From contig JANQWS010000032.1 in the NCBI GenBank assembly GCA_030729785.1, positions 29,640 through 93,639 of the forward strand: a DNA stretch of 64,000 bases, written 5' to 3'. The position numbers and the translations under genes were made by a program. Below the pieces are notes generated by a model. It saw nothing but the letters and a program-made list of their open reading frames with translations. It made no database searches and was not told the DNA's origin. Below, in pieces: positions 1-9,408 of the stretch; positions within the stretch are counted from its first letter, which is position 1, and each line of letters begins with the position of its first letter. Source of the stretch: Algoriphagus sp. (GTDB lineage Bacteria; Bacteroidota; Bacteroidia; Cytophagales; Cyclobacteriaceae).

Positions 1-1
1 A

Positions 2-1345
2 CGCCAGCCCTTAGTTACCGGAGGTAAAACCTACCACGATGTGACACACGATGTATCGCGTCAGGTAGAAGGTAAGCCAACCAAATTGTGGTTTATGGCA
101 TTCCTTACAGCTGTCGGAGTATTGGCTTTAGGATCAACAGCTCTTTTGGCTACTCTCTGGGAAGGGATTGGCATGTGGGGCCTCAACAAGACCGTAGGTT
201 GGGCTTGGGACATCACCAACTTTGTATGGTGGGTTGGTATTGGTCACGCGGGAACTCTTATTTCCGCTGTATTGCTACTATTTAGACAAAAGTGGAGAAC
301 ATCCATCAACCGTGCTGCAGAAGCGATGACCATTTTCGCGGTAATTTGTGCAGCCATGTTTCCGGTTATTCACATGGGTAGACCTTGGTTGGGTGCTTAC
401 TGGGCGCTTCCTTTACCGAATACCTACGGTTCGCTATGGGTAAACTTTAACTCTCCCTTGTTGTGGGACGTATTTGCAATTTCAACCTACTTCTCAGTAT
501 CGTTGGTTTTCTGGTACATTGGCTTGATACCTGATTTTGCAACCATTCGCGATCGGGCTACAGGACTTCGAAAAATTATTTACGGTGCGCTTTCCTTTGG
601 ATGGGATGGAGCTGCAAAGACATGGATGCGATACGAGTCAGTATCCCTTATTCTTGCAGGTCTAGCAACGCCTCTTGTACTTTCAGTACATACTATTGTA
701 TCCTTTGATTTTGCTACTTCTGTGATTCCAGGATGGCATACCACAATTTTCCCTCCTTATTTCGTTGCAGGAGCGATTTTTTCTGGTTTTGCGATGGTTT
801 TGACTTTGATGATCATCACCAGAAAAGTATTTAAGCTGGAAGATTACATCACTTTGGGACATATTGAATTGATGAATATTGTCATCATTATTACGGGTTC
901 CATTGTAGGTATTGCATATATCACAGAATTTTTCATTGCTTGGTATTCTGGAGTGGAAGCTGAACAATATGCTTTTATCAATAGAGCGACAGGTCCTTAC
1001 TGGTGGGCATATTGGTCCATGATGACGTGCAATGTAATTTCTCCACAGCTATTCTGGTTCAAAAAAATTAGAACATCCATTGTGGCAACTTTCATTTTGT
1101 CTTTGGTGGTAAATATTGGTATGTGGTTTGAACGATTTGTAATTATCGTAACCTCCTTGCACCGAGATTACCTTCCTTCATCTTGGGCGATGTTTTACCC
1201 GACCTGGGCGGATGTAGGGGTTTACTTATTCACTTTTGGTTTGTTCTTTACGCTATTCTTCTTGTTTGCCAAGTTTTTCCCTGTGATCAACATGGCTGAG
1301 GTGAAGTCTGTATTGAAGTCATCCTCTGAAAAAGCACACAAATAA
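2..1345 (+). CDS. actC: Alternative complex III subunit C (NrfD/PsrC-like quinol-binding membrane protein), 5' partial
   Basis: This is the integral membrane subunit of quinol:cytochrome c oxidoreductase (alternative complex III, ACIII), which oxidises menaquinol and passes electrons towards cytochrome c. The protein is of the NrfD/PsrC type, with about ten hydrophobic helices, loops rich in Trp and His such as WWVGIGHAG, and a hydrophilic C-terminal tail. The reading frame is open to the window edge: codons before the GTG at 41 read [12 protein letters not shown], typical of the N-terminal region of ActC. The gene therefore starts upstream of the window and the GTG at 41 is not its start. 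It lies 2 nt before actD in a tight operon. actA and actB are expected just upstream. Confidence 0.93.
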   Translation, partial: RQPLVTGGKTYHDVTHDVSRQVEGKPTKLWFMAFLTAVGVLALGSTALLATLWEGIGMWGLNKTVGWAWDITNFVWWVGIGHAGTLISAVLLLFRQKWRTSINRAAEAMTIFAVICAAMFPVIHMGRPWLGAYWALPLPNTYGSLWVNFNSPLLWDVFAISTYFSVSLVFWYIGLIPDFATIRDRATGLRKIIYGALSFGWDGAAKTWMRYESVSLILAGLATPLVLSVHTIVSFDFATSVIPGWHTTIFPPYFVAGAIFSGFAMVLTLMIITRKVFKLEDYITLGHIELMNIVIIITGSIVGIAYITEFFIAWYSGVEAEQYAFINRATGPYWWAYWSMMTCNVISPQLFWFKKIRTSIVATFILSLVVNIGMWFERFVIIVTSLHRDYLPSSWAMFYPTWADVGVYLFTFGLFFTLFFLFAKFFPVINMAEVKSVLKSSSEKAHK

Positions 1346-1347
1346 TC

Positions 1348-1878
1348 ATGGAAAGAGATACTCATTTTATTTTAGGAGTCTACGACGATGAGGACGTATT
1401 GCTCCATGCGGTTGAGAAAGTTAGAGGAAGTGGGGTAAAGATTCATGAAGTTTATTCTCCTTATCCAGTTCACGGATTGGAGCATGTATTGGGATACAAG
1501 CGGAGTAAGCTTCCCATTGCCGCCTTCTTATTTGGTATGCTAGGCACTAGTTTGGCTTTGACCATGCAGTTTTACATGATGAAGTTTGACTGGCCGATGA
1601 TTATTGGTGGTAAGGATTACGCTGCTTTTCCTGACTTTATTCCTGTTTCTTTTGAAATGACAGTTTTGTTAGCGGCGTTTGGAATGGTTGGTGTCTTTTT
1701 GATCACTTCCAACTTAAAACCATGGGCACAACCTCGGATTTTTGATTTGAGAAGTACAGATGACAAGCACATCTTAGCCATTGATTTGGCAAATAACAGC
1801 AGCTTGGAATTGGAAAAAATTAAAAAGATTTTGACGGATTCCGGAGCTACTGAAGTGAATAAGAAAAGTTTTGACTAG
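1348..1878 (+). CDS. actD: Alternative complex III subunit D (DUF3341 membrane protein)
   Basis: This 176-residue DUF3341 protein is a small membrane subunit of ACIII. A soluble N-terminal half (about 1-55) begins with a regulator-like fold (FILGVYDDEDVLLHAVEKV) and contains the conserved YSPYPVHGLE stretch. Two transmembrane helices follow (about 57-77 and 101-121), then a C-terminal soluble tail. Size and motif order fit the family. The gene sits between actC (2 nt gap) and actE, and its stop codon is 13 nt before the actE ATG, so translational coupling is likely. Confidence 0.92.
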   Translation: MERDTHFILGVYDDEDVLLHAVEKVRGSGVKIHEVYSPYPVHGLEHVLGYKRSKLPIAAFLFGMLGTSLALTMQFYMMKFDWPMIIGGKDYAAFPDFIPVSFEMTVLLAAFGMVGVFLITSNLKPWAQPRIFDLRSTDDKHILAIDLANNSSLELEKIKKILTDSGATEVNKKSFD

Positions 1879-1891
1879 AATAACTGGAGAT

Positions 1892-2572
1892 ATGAAAATT
1901 GCTAACGCATCCTTATTTGCATGTTCTGCACTCGCCTTCTCGTTGATGGTTGGTTGCAAAGCGGGAGGTGAAAATCAGGGGCTTGAATATGCTCCACAGA
2001 TGTATCACTCTGTTGCTTACGAACCATTGACTCAAATTAAAGACGAGGCACAAGGTTCCTGGCTTTCTACTAGAGAAGATGGGAAAGGTGAGTTTTTCAA
2101 TTCCAATGTATACAATCCTCATGGCATGAACATGAGAGAGCCGGTATCAAATACGGTTCCTAGAAATAAGCAGGGGTATTTGCCTCACCGTTTACTTCAG
2201 TTTGAATTGGAAAAAGCTGCTTTAATTCCCAATCCAGTTACCAGTTCAGAGGAAATTTTAAAAGATGGTGAAAAACTATACCTACAGTACTGCAATGCCT
2301 GTCATGGAAAAGGTGGGGAAGGGGATGGTAAAGCTGGTGAGGTTATTGGTGGAGTTGCCAATTTGAAGGGTGGCGCATATGTCAATCTTCCTGAAGGCCA
2401 CATATTCCATGTCATCACCAAAGGGAAAGGTAGAATGGGGGCACATGGATCTCAAATTCCTGCTGAAAGCAGATGGAAAATTGTTCACTATGTTAAACAA
2501 GTTATCCAAGGTCAAGCTGCAGCAACAGTAGCAGAATCTACCGCGGTAGCAACAGAAAATCCAGCAAAGTAA
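1892..2572 (+). CDS. actE: Alternative complex III subunit E (mono-heme cytochrome c lipoprotein)
   Basis: This is a lipoprotein c-type cytochrome of ACIII on the periplasmic face. From the ATG at 1892 it has a signal peptide ending in the lipobox LMVGC (C22), and one heme site C134-N-A-C-H138 with a probable axial Met near residue 182 in the GRMGAHG segment. The open frame extends upstream to a TTG at 1871 inside actD, but the ATG at 1892 gives a clean lipoprotein signal and has a GGAGA element just before it, so it is preferred. The C-terminal 20 residues are Ala/Thr/Val-rich and low-complexity. The stop is 2 nt before actF. Confidence 0.92.
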   Translation: MKIANASLFACSALAFSLMVGCKAGGENQGLEYAPQMYHSVAYEPLTQIKDEAQGSWLSTREDGKGEFFNSNVYNPHGMNMREPVSNTVPRNKQGYLPHRLLQFELEKAALIPNPVTSSEEILKDGEKLYLQYCNACHGKGGEGDGKAGEVIGGVANLKGGAYVNLPEGHIFHVITKGKGRMGAHGSQIPAESRWKIVHYVKQVIQGQAAATVAESTAVATENPAK

Positions 2573-2574
2573 TC

Positions 2575-3870
2575 ATGGCTCATCACGGCGAACATCACTA
2601 TAATTTGGATCAGCGATTTGATTTCACTGCGTCCATTAAAAAATCCATCTTGACTGTATTGGTCATTGGTGCTATTATTTTAGGAATCGGGATTGTACTG
2701 GCTATGACAGGGGGGCACCACGAGGAAGGCGCTTCCGCTGGAGAGCATGCTTTCCATTGGTACGAGCGTTTGTATGCCAGTTTGTGGGTCAACAATGTGT
2801 TTTTCACAGGTATAGCCATCATTGGGGTATTTTTCTTTGCTATCCAATTTGCAGCACAAGCTGGTTGGTCTGCTCCAATTTTGCGTGTCATGCTTTCATT
2901 GGGCAACTGGCTACCAATCGCCGGAGTGTTAATGATAGCCACCTTTTTTGTGGCAAATCATGATCTCTTTCACTGGACCCATGCCTACTTATTTGATCAG
3001 AATGATCCGCAATACGATAAGATCATTGATGGAAAAGGAGCCTTTTTTTACTGGCCTATGGAGAAGGGAACTTTCCCACTATTCTACATTGCCCGTATGG
3101 TGCTCTTCTTTGGTTTTTGGGTATTCTTTTTTAACAAGTTCAAACAAATATCAGCTCAAGAAGATCAGTTGGGTGGTTCATCCTATTGGTATAAAATGAG
3201 AAGTTGGTCTGCATACTTCTTGGTTTTCTTCGCGGTATCCTCTTCAGTTTCTGCTTGGGATTGGGTGATGTCCATTGATACCCACTGGTTCTCGACTTTG
3301 TTTGGTTGGTATGTTTTTGCATCTTGGTTTGTATCTGGACTTTCTGCGATTACCTTGATTGTTCTTTTCTTGAAGGGCAAAGGGTATCTAGAAATGGTCA
3401 ATGAAAACCACGTGCATGACTTGGGTAAATTTGTGTTTGGGTTCTCTATTTTCTGGACCTATTTGTGGTTCTCTCAGTTCTTATTGATTTACTATGCCAA
3501 CATCCCGGAAGAGACTGTTTACTTCATTGAGCGCCTTTCGAGCGATGTTTATGGCCCCTTTATATTTGTCAATTTAGGGTTGAACTTCTTTTTACCATTT
3601 TTCGTTTTGATGACTAGAGATTCAAAAAGACATGGAGTGTTCTTGAAGTTGGTGTGTACGATTTTGTTGGTAGGACATTGGATTGATTTTACCTTGATGG
3701 TGCAGCCGGGTACCTTAGGCCACAATGGAGGTCTGGGTTTGTTGGAAGTAGGGATGTTCTTGGTATACGGGTCTTTGGTGGCTTATGTAGTATTAGGAGC
3801 GTTGGCAAAGAAAAATCTAATAGCAAAGAATCACCCGATGCTAGAGGAAAGTTACAATCACCACATTTAA
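2575..3870 (+). CDS. actF: Alternative complex III subunit F (membrane quinol oxidoreductase subunit)
   Basis: This 431-residue polytopic protein has about ten hydrophobic segments and a His-rich start (MAHHGEHHYNLDQRFDFT), the typical ActF N-terminus. It is the second large membrane subunit of ACIII, distantly related to ActC but without the canonical quinol site in studied complexes (family knowledge). Conserved-looking segments include WDWVMSIDTHWFSTLFGWY and WIDFTLMVQPG. It starts 2 nt after actE. A 21-nt gap separates it from coxB, so reductase and oxidase genes are probably co-transcribed, matching the physical supercomplex of ACIII with caa3/aa3 oxidase known in Bacteroidota. Confidence 0.92.
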   Translation: MAHHGEHHYNLDQRFDFTASIKKSILTVLVIGAIILGIGIVLAMTGGHHEEGASAGEHAFHWYERLYASLWVNNVFFTGIAIIGVFFFAIQFAAQAGWSAPILRVMLSLGNWLPIAGVLMIATFFVANHDLFHWTHAYLFDQNDPQYDKIIDGKGAFFYWPMEKGTFPLFYIARMVLFFGFWVFFFNKFKQISAQEDQLGGSSYWYKMRSWSAYFLVFFAVSSSVSAWDWVMSIDTHWFSTLFGWYVFASWFVSGLSAITLIVLFLKGKGYLEMVNENHVHDLGKFVFGFSIFWTYLWFSQFLLIYYANIPEETVYFIERLSSDVYGPFIFVNLGLNFFLPFFVLMTRDSKRHGVFLKLVCTILLVGHWIDFTLMVQPGTLGHNGGLGLLEVGMFLVYGSLVAYVVLGALAKKNLIAKNHPMLEESYNHHI

Positions 3871-3891
3871 TCATTATCCGAAAAAAAAGCT

Positions 3892-4911
3892 ATGTACGGA
3901 TTTCTAATTGCAGTTGGAGCCCTCTTGTTACTGTCCGTGATTTGGATGGTATACAGAATTCAAACTTTGGTTTCTGTAGTCAAAGGGTCAGATAAAAAAA
4001 TCGCAACAGGTAGTAATAAGGTAAATGCATTCTTGTTCCTTGTTTTTTTGGTTGGTTCAGGAGCATTGATGTTTTGGTACTCTATAAAGGAGTTTGATAA
4101 TTACCAGTTACCGGTTGCGTCGGAACACGGGGTAATTACAGATGAATTGTTTTGGATTACCATGGCGGTCACTGGGATAGTATTCTTGATTACGCATATT
4201 TTACTTTTCGTATTTCCCTACAAGTACCAATACAAAGAGGGAAGAAAAGCTTCTTTTTATCCAGAAAACCACAAGCTTGAGATTCTTTGGACAGCTGTTC
4301 CAGGAGTGGTTATGGCTGGTTTGGTAATTTCTGGATGGATGGCTTGGTCTGATATCACAGCCCCAGCTCCTGAAAAAGCCCATGTGGTTGAAATTATGGG
4401 GTATCAATTTGCATGGGATGTACGTTACCCAGGTAAGGATAATGTTCTAGGAGACTATGACTACCGATTGATCAATGCATCTAATTCTCACGGAATTGAT
4501 TTTACGGATAAAAATTCTATAGATGATTTTCCATCTCCGAAAGTCGTGATTCCAAAAGGTGAGCCTGTATTATTTAAGATTCGGGCAAGAGATGTTCTAC
4601 ACTCTGTATTTGCACCACATATGCGCCTGAAAATGGATGCAGTACCAGGTATGCCTACTCGTTTTTGGTTTGTACCAACCAAAACGACGGAAGAGATGAG
4701 GGCAGAATTAAAAAATCCAGAGTTTGAATACGAAATTGCGTGTACTGAAATTTGTGGAAGAGGTCATTTTTCCATGAAAAAAGTAATCGAGGTAGTGGAA
4801 CCAGCTGCTTACCAAAAGTGGTTATCTGAACAAAAAACGTTTATTCAACAAAACCCTTCTTTGGCAGAAGGGTTAAAGAGTGAAACAAAAGAATTAGCAG
4901 GGATTAATTAA
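3892..4911 (+). CDS. coxB: Cytochrome c oxidase subunit II (CuA subunit)
   Basis: This is the electron-entry subunit of the heme-copper oxidase. Hydrophobic helices lie at about 4-21, 48-65, 87-105 and 132-149, followed by a periplasmic cupredoxin domain. CuA ligands are all visible: H237 (in VLHSVFAPH), C284, E286, C288, H292 and M295 (CTEICGRGHFSM). The two extra N-terminal helices compared with E. coli or Paracoccus subunit II are common in Bacteroidota. There is no fused cytochrome c domain after residue 310, so electrons probably come from ActE or a separate cytochrome c. It lies 28 nt before coxA. Confidence 0.95.
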   Translation: MYGFLIAVGALLLLSVIWMVYRIQTLVSVVKGSDKKIATGSNKVNAFLFLVFLVGSGALMFWYSIKEFDNYQLPVASEHGVITDELFWITMAVTGIVFLITHILLFVFPYKYQYKEGRKASFYPENHKLEILWTAVPGVVMAGLVISGWMAWSDITAPAPEKAHVVEIMGYQFAWDVRYPGKDNVLGDYDYRLINASNSHGIDFTDKNSIDDFPSPKVVIPKGEPVLFKIRARDVLHSVFAPHMRLKMDAVPGMPTRFWFVPTKTTEEMRAELKNPEFEYEIACTEICGRGHFSMKKVIEVVEPAAYQKWLSEQKTFIQQNPSLAEGLKSETKELAGIN

Positions 4912-4939
4912 CGGGGAGAATTAAAAAATAAAGGAAGTT

Positions 4940-6832
4940 ATGGCTACAGCGACAGTTGCATCTCAAAACACAGTAGTTCACGAGCACCAAGATCATCATG
5001 AGCACGAGCATCATGATAATTTCATCACCAAATATCTTTTTACCACAGATCATAAAATGATCGCCAAGCAGTTTTTGGTAACTGGTATGTTTTGGGCACT
5101 TATTGGTGGATTTCTTTCTACATTATTCCGTCTTCAACTTGGATTTCCAGACATGAATTTGGAATTCCTGCGCCCACTTTTAGGGGGATGGATTGATGAA
5201 GCAGGTAAATTAGATCCTACCTTCTACCTGGCTTTAGTAACTATGCACGGAACCATCATGGTATTCTTTGTATTGACTGCCGGTTTGAGTGGTACTTTCT
5301 CTAATTTCTTGATTCCACTTCAGATTGGAGCTCGAGACATGGCTTCAGGATTTATGAACATGCTCTCCTACTGGTTCTTCTTTGTATCAGGTGTGATCAT
5401 GTTTATTTCCCTTTTCCTTAAAACTGGCCCTGCTGGTGGGGGATGGGTGGTTTATCCGCCATTGTCCGCCTTGGAACAAGCAATTCCTGGTTCCGGAATG
5501 GGAATGACACTTTGGTTGATTGCAATGGTGTTTTTTATCGCATCTTCTTTACTAGGAGGGATCAATTACATCACCACAGTAATCAACCTGCGAACCAAAG
5601 GAATGTCTTTCTCTAGACTTCCATTGACGATTTGGGCATTCTTTCTAACTGCTGTTATTGGACTTTTATCCTTTCCAGTTCTTTTTGCTGCAGCACTTTT
5701 ATTGGTATTTGATCGTAGTTTTGGTACTTCATTTTACCTCTCTGATATTTATGTAGCGGGTGAAGCTTTGCCAAATACGGGTGGTAGCCCAGTCTTGTAC
5801 CAGCACTTATTCTGGTTTTTGGGGCACCCTGAAGTGTATATCGTATTACTTCCTGCATTAGGAATCACCTCTGAGGTAATTGCTACCAATGCACGCAAAC
5901 CTATTTTCGGATACAAGGCAATGATCATTTCCATGTTAGGAATTACAATTCTTTCCTTCATCGTATGGGCTCACCATATGTTCGTATCAGGAATGAATCC
6001 CTTCCTTGGATCGATCTTCATGTTCTTGACTCTGATTATTGCCGTTCCATCGGCAGTAAAGGTATTTAACTACTTAACTACTCTTTGGAGAGGGAATTTG
6101 ATATTCACTCCTGGAATGTTGTTTTCCATTGGATTGGTATCTTTCTTTATTTCTGGAGGGTTGACTGGTATTTTCTTGGGTAATTCCGCCATTGATATTC
6201 AATTGCATGATACTTATTTCGTAGTTGCCCACTTTCACTTAGTAATGGGATCTGCCTCTTTCTTTGGTTTGATGGCAGGGGTATACCATTGGTTCCCTAA
6301 GATGTTTGGCCGTATGATGGATGCCAAATTGGGTTATATCCACTTTTGGTTGACTTTCGTAGGGGTCTATATGATTTTCTTTCCTATGCATTACATTGGT
6401 ATCGCAGGTTTCCCAAGACGCTATTATTCGTGGACTAATTTTGAGTTTACCAATTCCTATACGGATTTGAATATGTTTGTATCCATAGCAGCGATTATTA
6501 CGTTTGCAGCTCAAGCAATTTTCTTATTCAACTTCTTCTACAGTATGTATAGAGGAAGAAAGGCCTCGCTTAATCCTTGGAATTCGACTACCTTGGAATG
6601 GACAACTCCAATCAATCCAGGGCATGGTAACTGGCCTGGAGAGATTCCTACGGTATACAGATGGCCTTACGATTATTCTAAGCCAGGTGCTGCTGAAGAC
6701 TTCATTCCTCAGCATATTCCTCTGTCTCAGACTCCAGAATCCAACTTGCCACATGAGCAAGAGTTAGTCAAGGTAGAGCTAGAGATTATGAGAGAGGAAG
6801 CGGATTTGGTAGCAAATGAGTCTAAACACTAA
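4940..6832 (+). CDS. coxA: Cytochrome c oxidase subunit I (heme a / a3-CuB)
   Basis: This is the catalytic subunit of the terminal oxidase, reducing O2 at the heme a3-CuB centre and pumping protons. It is 630 residues with about twelve helices. The hallmark active-site segments are present: WFLGHPEVYI (CuB His and the crosslinked Tyr, with a Glu as in A1-type pumps), WAHHMF (paired CuB His) and VAHFHLVMG (heme a and a3 His). The N-terminus carries a His/Glu-rich tract (HEHQDHHEHEHHDN), possibly metal-binding, which many Bacteroidota homologues share. The 3' end overlaps ctaA by 17 nt. Confidence 0.96.
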   Translation: MATATVASQNTVVHEHQDHHEHEHHDNFITKYLFTTDHKMIAKQFLVTGMFWALIGGFLSTLFRLQLGFPDMNLEFLRPLLGGWIDEAGKLDPTFYLALVTMHGTIMVFFVLTAGLSGTFSNFLIPLQIGARDMASGFMNMLSYWFFFVSGVIMFISLFLKTGPAGGGWVVYPPLSALEQAIPGSGMGMTLWLIAMVFFIASSLLGGINYITTVINLRTKGMSFSRLPLTIWAFFLTAVIGLLSFPVLFAAALLLVFDRSFGTSFYLSDIYVAGEALPNTGGSPVLYQHLFWFLGHPEVYIVLLPALGITSEVIATNARKPIFGYKAMIISMLGITILSFIVWAHHMFVSGMNPFLGSIFMFLTLIIAVPSAVKVFNYLTTLWRGNLIFTPGMLFSIGLVSFFISGGLTGIFLGNSAIDIQLHDTYFVVAHFHLVMGSASFFGLMAGVYHWFPKMFGRMMDAKLGYIHFWLTFVGVYMIFFPMHYIGIAGFPRRYYSWTNFEFTNSYTDLNMFVSIAAIITFAAQAIFLFNFFYSMYRGRKASLNPWNSTTLEWTTPINPGHGNWPGEIPTVYRWPYDYSKPGAAEDFIPQHIPLSQTPESNLPHEQELVKVELEIMREEADLVANESKH

Positions 6833-7895
6833 AAGTAAGATAAACAGCTACCTACGCCTTTCAGGAGTTACTGTCGTAGCTGTTTATTTTCTAATTCTGG
6901 TGGGTGGAATTGTACGAAGTACCGGTTCAGGTATGGGCTGTCCTGATTGGCCAAAATGCTTTGGATCTATTGTGCCTCCTACTCGAGTAGACCAACTTCC
7001 GGATAATTACCAACAGATCTACCTAGAAAAACGTCTGGCAAAAAACGATCGATTTATAGCCACTCTTTCGAGTCTTGGATTTACCCAAACGGCTGATCAA
7101 TTGGCCAGTGATAAATCGATCTTGATCGAAGAGGAGTTTAATGCTACAAAAACGTGGATTGAGTACATCAATCGCCTGATAGGCGTGGTCATTGGACTAT
7201 TAATATTTGCAACATTGATTAAATCCTTCTCCTTGTGGTCTCAAGACAAGTGGATTTCAATAACTGCTTTGATTGCTTTTTTTCTAGTAGGGTTTACAGG
7301 TTGGATTGGTTCAATCGTTGTGTCAACCAACCTATTGGCCTGGATGATTACCTTCCACATGCTACTTGCGTTGGCTCTGGTAGCTGTGCTTCTTTACAGT
7401 AACCGTAGGGCAGCTCGGCTAATATTGATGAAAAACGCAGTTCATCCCATGCCCAGGAAAATAGTATGGGTTTTAATTAGTGCGATGCTGTTGATGCTCA
7501 TTCAAGTAATCTTGGGTACTCAGGTAAGAGAAGCTATTGATCAAGTATCTTTTGCAATGGGCAACCTCCTTCGAGAGGAATGGATTGAAAATTCGGGTCT
7601 TGTCTTTTTGATTCATCGTTCATTTTCAATCTCGTTGGTGACTATACATGTGCTTTATTTTTGGTGGGTGATGAAGTATTCTTCTCGTACTAGTCCTTTT
7701 GCTATCTGGAATCAAGCACTTTTTGTTCTTCTGATTTTAGAAATTGCGTCTGGAATGGGGATGGCGTATTTTGGGATACCTGCTTTTTTGCAACCAGTTC
7801 ATTTATTAGTGGGATCCGTCCTTTTGGGAGTACAATTTATATTGACGCTTCGTTTGAATGAAGCGGCACAATTAAAAACTGAAAGTTACCTATGA
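6816..7895 (+). CDS. ctaA: Heme A synthase (COX15/CtaA family)
   Basis: This enzyme oxidises the C8 methyl of heme O to the formyl of heme A for the oxidase encoded next to it. The 359-residue protein has about eight helices and the family segments VGGIVRSTGSGMGCPDWPKC near the N-terminus, EYINRLIG (His replaced by Asn in the first ExxHR-like motif) and FLIHRSFS in the second half. It resembles the bacterial COX15-like branch, with a long periplasmic first loop. It overlaps coxA by 17 nt and the ctaB start by 4 nt, so expression is probably coupled. Confidence 0.92.
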   Translation: MSLNTKSKINSYLRLSGVTVVAVYFLILVGGIVRSTGSGMGCPDWPKCFGSIVPPTRVDQLPDNYQQIYLEKRLAKNDRFIATLSSLGFTQTADQLASDKSILIEEEFNATKTWIEYINRLIGVVIGLLIFATLIKSFSLWSQDKWISITALIAFFLVGFTGWIGSIVVSTNLLAWMITFHMLLALALVAVLLYSNRRAARLILMKNAVHPMPRKIVWVLISAMLLMLIQVILGTQVREAIDQVSFAMGNLLREEWIENSGLVFLIHRSFSISLVTIHVLYFWWVMKYSSRTSPFAIWNQALFVLLILEIASGMGMAYFGIPAFLQPVHLLVGSVLLGVQFILTLRLNEAAQLKTESYL

Positions 7896-8797
7896 GTACT
7901 GTAGAGATGAATTCGGACAGTTTTGCAGGCCTACTAAAAAGCAGGTTAGTTGCTTATTCTGATTTAATTAAATTCCGGTTGTCTGCATTGGTTACCTTTT
8001 CAGCTGTTTTTGGATACATCCTTGGTGATCGGGGAATAGATTTTGGATGGTCAGGATTTTTTGGTTTGGTGCTGGGAGGTTTTTTTATTTCGGGTGCATC
8101 GGGTGCAGCCAACGAGATTATGGAGCGGGATCTGGATAAGTTGATGAAGCGAACTCAGAATCGCCCTTTGCCCTTACAGTTAATATCTTTACAGGAAGCG
8201 TATTGGTTTACAGGGTTTATCGCATTTTTGGGGATAGGCTTACTTTGGTTTTTTACCAATCCGTTGACTACTGCCTTGGGCGTATTGAGTATGCTGCTTT
8301 ACGTTTTTGCTTATACCCCGCTCAAACGTGTGGGGCCTATTGCCGTTTTTGTAGGCGCAATTCCTGGTGCGATGCCACCCTTATTGGGATGGACTGCCGC
8401 TACTGGCGCGATTACATACGAGGCGTTAATTATTTTCGGGATTCAATTTATTTGGCAGTTTCCTCATTTTTGGGCGATAGCATGGGTAAGTGATGAGGAT
8501 TACAAGCGTGCTGGATTTAAATTACTTCCAAGTGGTGGGGGACAAGATTTGAATACTGCTATTCAAATTATGATTTATACCCTCTTTCTATTGCCATTGG
8601 GTCTGTTGCCTAGTTATTTTGGGTTAGTGGGTTTGAATTCAGGCATTGTTGCGACGGTATGTGGGGTCTTGTTCTTGGCACAGACATTTTCATTGATGCG
8701 GGATTGTTCTCGAAAGTCAGCTTTGAAAATCATGTTTGGGTCTTTTCTTTATTTGCCGGTGGTTCAGATTGCGTATTTATTAGACAAAATGCCTTAA
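7892..8797 (+). CDS. ctaB: Protoheme IX farnesyltransferase (heme O synthase)
   Basis: This UbiA-superfamily prenyltransferase adds farnesyl to heme B to give heme O, the substrate of the CtaA encoded just upstream. It is 301 residues with about nine helices. The diagnostic Asp-rich segment NEIMERDLDKLMKRTQNRPLP (about residues 72-92) and the second motif WAIAWVSDEDYKRAGFKLLP are clear. The ATG overlaps the ctaA stop (ATGA). It is followed after 3 nt by the first subunit III gene. Confidence 0.95.
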   Translation: MSTVEMNSDSFAGLLKSRLVAYSDLIKFRLSALVTFSAVFGYILGDRGIDFGWSGFFGLVLGGFFISGASGAANEIMERDLDKLMKRTQNRPLPLQLISLQEAYWFTGFIAFLGIGLLWFFTNPLTTALGVLSMLLYVFAYTPLKRVGPIAVFVGAIPGAMPPLLGWTAATGAITYEALIIFGIQFIWQFPHFWAIAWVSDEDYKRAGFKLLPSGGGQDLNTAIQIMIYTLFLLPLGLLPSYFGLVGLNSGIVATVCGVLFLAQTFSLMRDCSRKSALKIMFGSFLYLPVVQIAYLLDKMP

Positions 8798-8800
8798 GTC

Positions 8801-9382
8801 ATGGAAAGTGAATTGAAATATATCGATATCGTCGAGCAGCCGATTAGCATGCATCCAAAAAAGTTTGCGCTTTGGTTGTTTTTAGTTACCGTGGTGATGA
8901 TTTTCGCAGCCTTGACAAGTGCGTACATTGTACGTCAGGCAGAAGGCAATTGGCTGGAGTATGAATTGCCTGAGATATTTTGGTATACCTCAGGAATAGT
9001 AATTCTCAGCTCTATTGCATTGCAAGTGGCCTACTATTCTGCAAAGAAGGATAATTTTATTGGGTTAAGGCTGGGGATGGTGCTTACGGTCCTACTTGGA
9101 ATAGGCTTTCTAATAGGACAATGGTACAGTTGGGTAGCTTTGGTAGACCGCGAAGTTTTTTTTGTAGGGAATCCTGCAGGATCTTTTTTGTACGTTTTCA
9201 CTGGATTACATGCGGTTCACCTAATCAGCGGTGTGATATTTCTGATTATTGTATTAATTTCGACCTTTAGATACAAAGTGCATTCACAAGCATTGAATAC
9301 CTTGGATATGGCCGCAACGTATTGGCATTTCCTTGGAGGATTGTGGTTGTATTTGTTTTTATTTCTGCTTTTGAATCATTAA
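8801..9382 (+). CDS. Cytochrome c oxidase subunit III (first copy, short form)
   Basis: This 193-residue protein has five hydrophobic helices and the COX3 signatures GLHAVHLISG and YWHFLGGLW near the C-terminus. It corresponds to the short subunit III without the first two mitochondrial helices. It is one of two adjacent COX3-family genes in this operon, a common Bacteroidota arrangement. The two proteins are clearly different in sequence, so this is not a recent duplication. The gene is in the CoxC/CtaE family. Confidence 0.9.
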   Translation: MESELKYIDIVEQPISMHPKKFALWLFLVTVVMIFAALTSAYIVRQAEGNWLEYELPEIFWYTSGIVILSSIALQVAYYSAKKDNFIGLRLGMVLTVLLGIGFLIGQWYSWVALVDREVFFVGNPAGSFLYVFTGLHAVHLISGVIFLIIVLISTFRYKVHSQALNTLDMAATYWHFLGGLWLYLFLFLLLNH

Positions 9383-9408
9383 AAATTAACCCAGTACACT
9401 ATTCATCT

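Noticed and set aside
41..1345. GTG at 41 as the true start of actC
   Set aside because: The frame is open to the window edge and the upstream codons read like the ActC N-terminus, so the gene begins outside the window.
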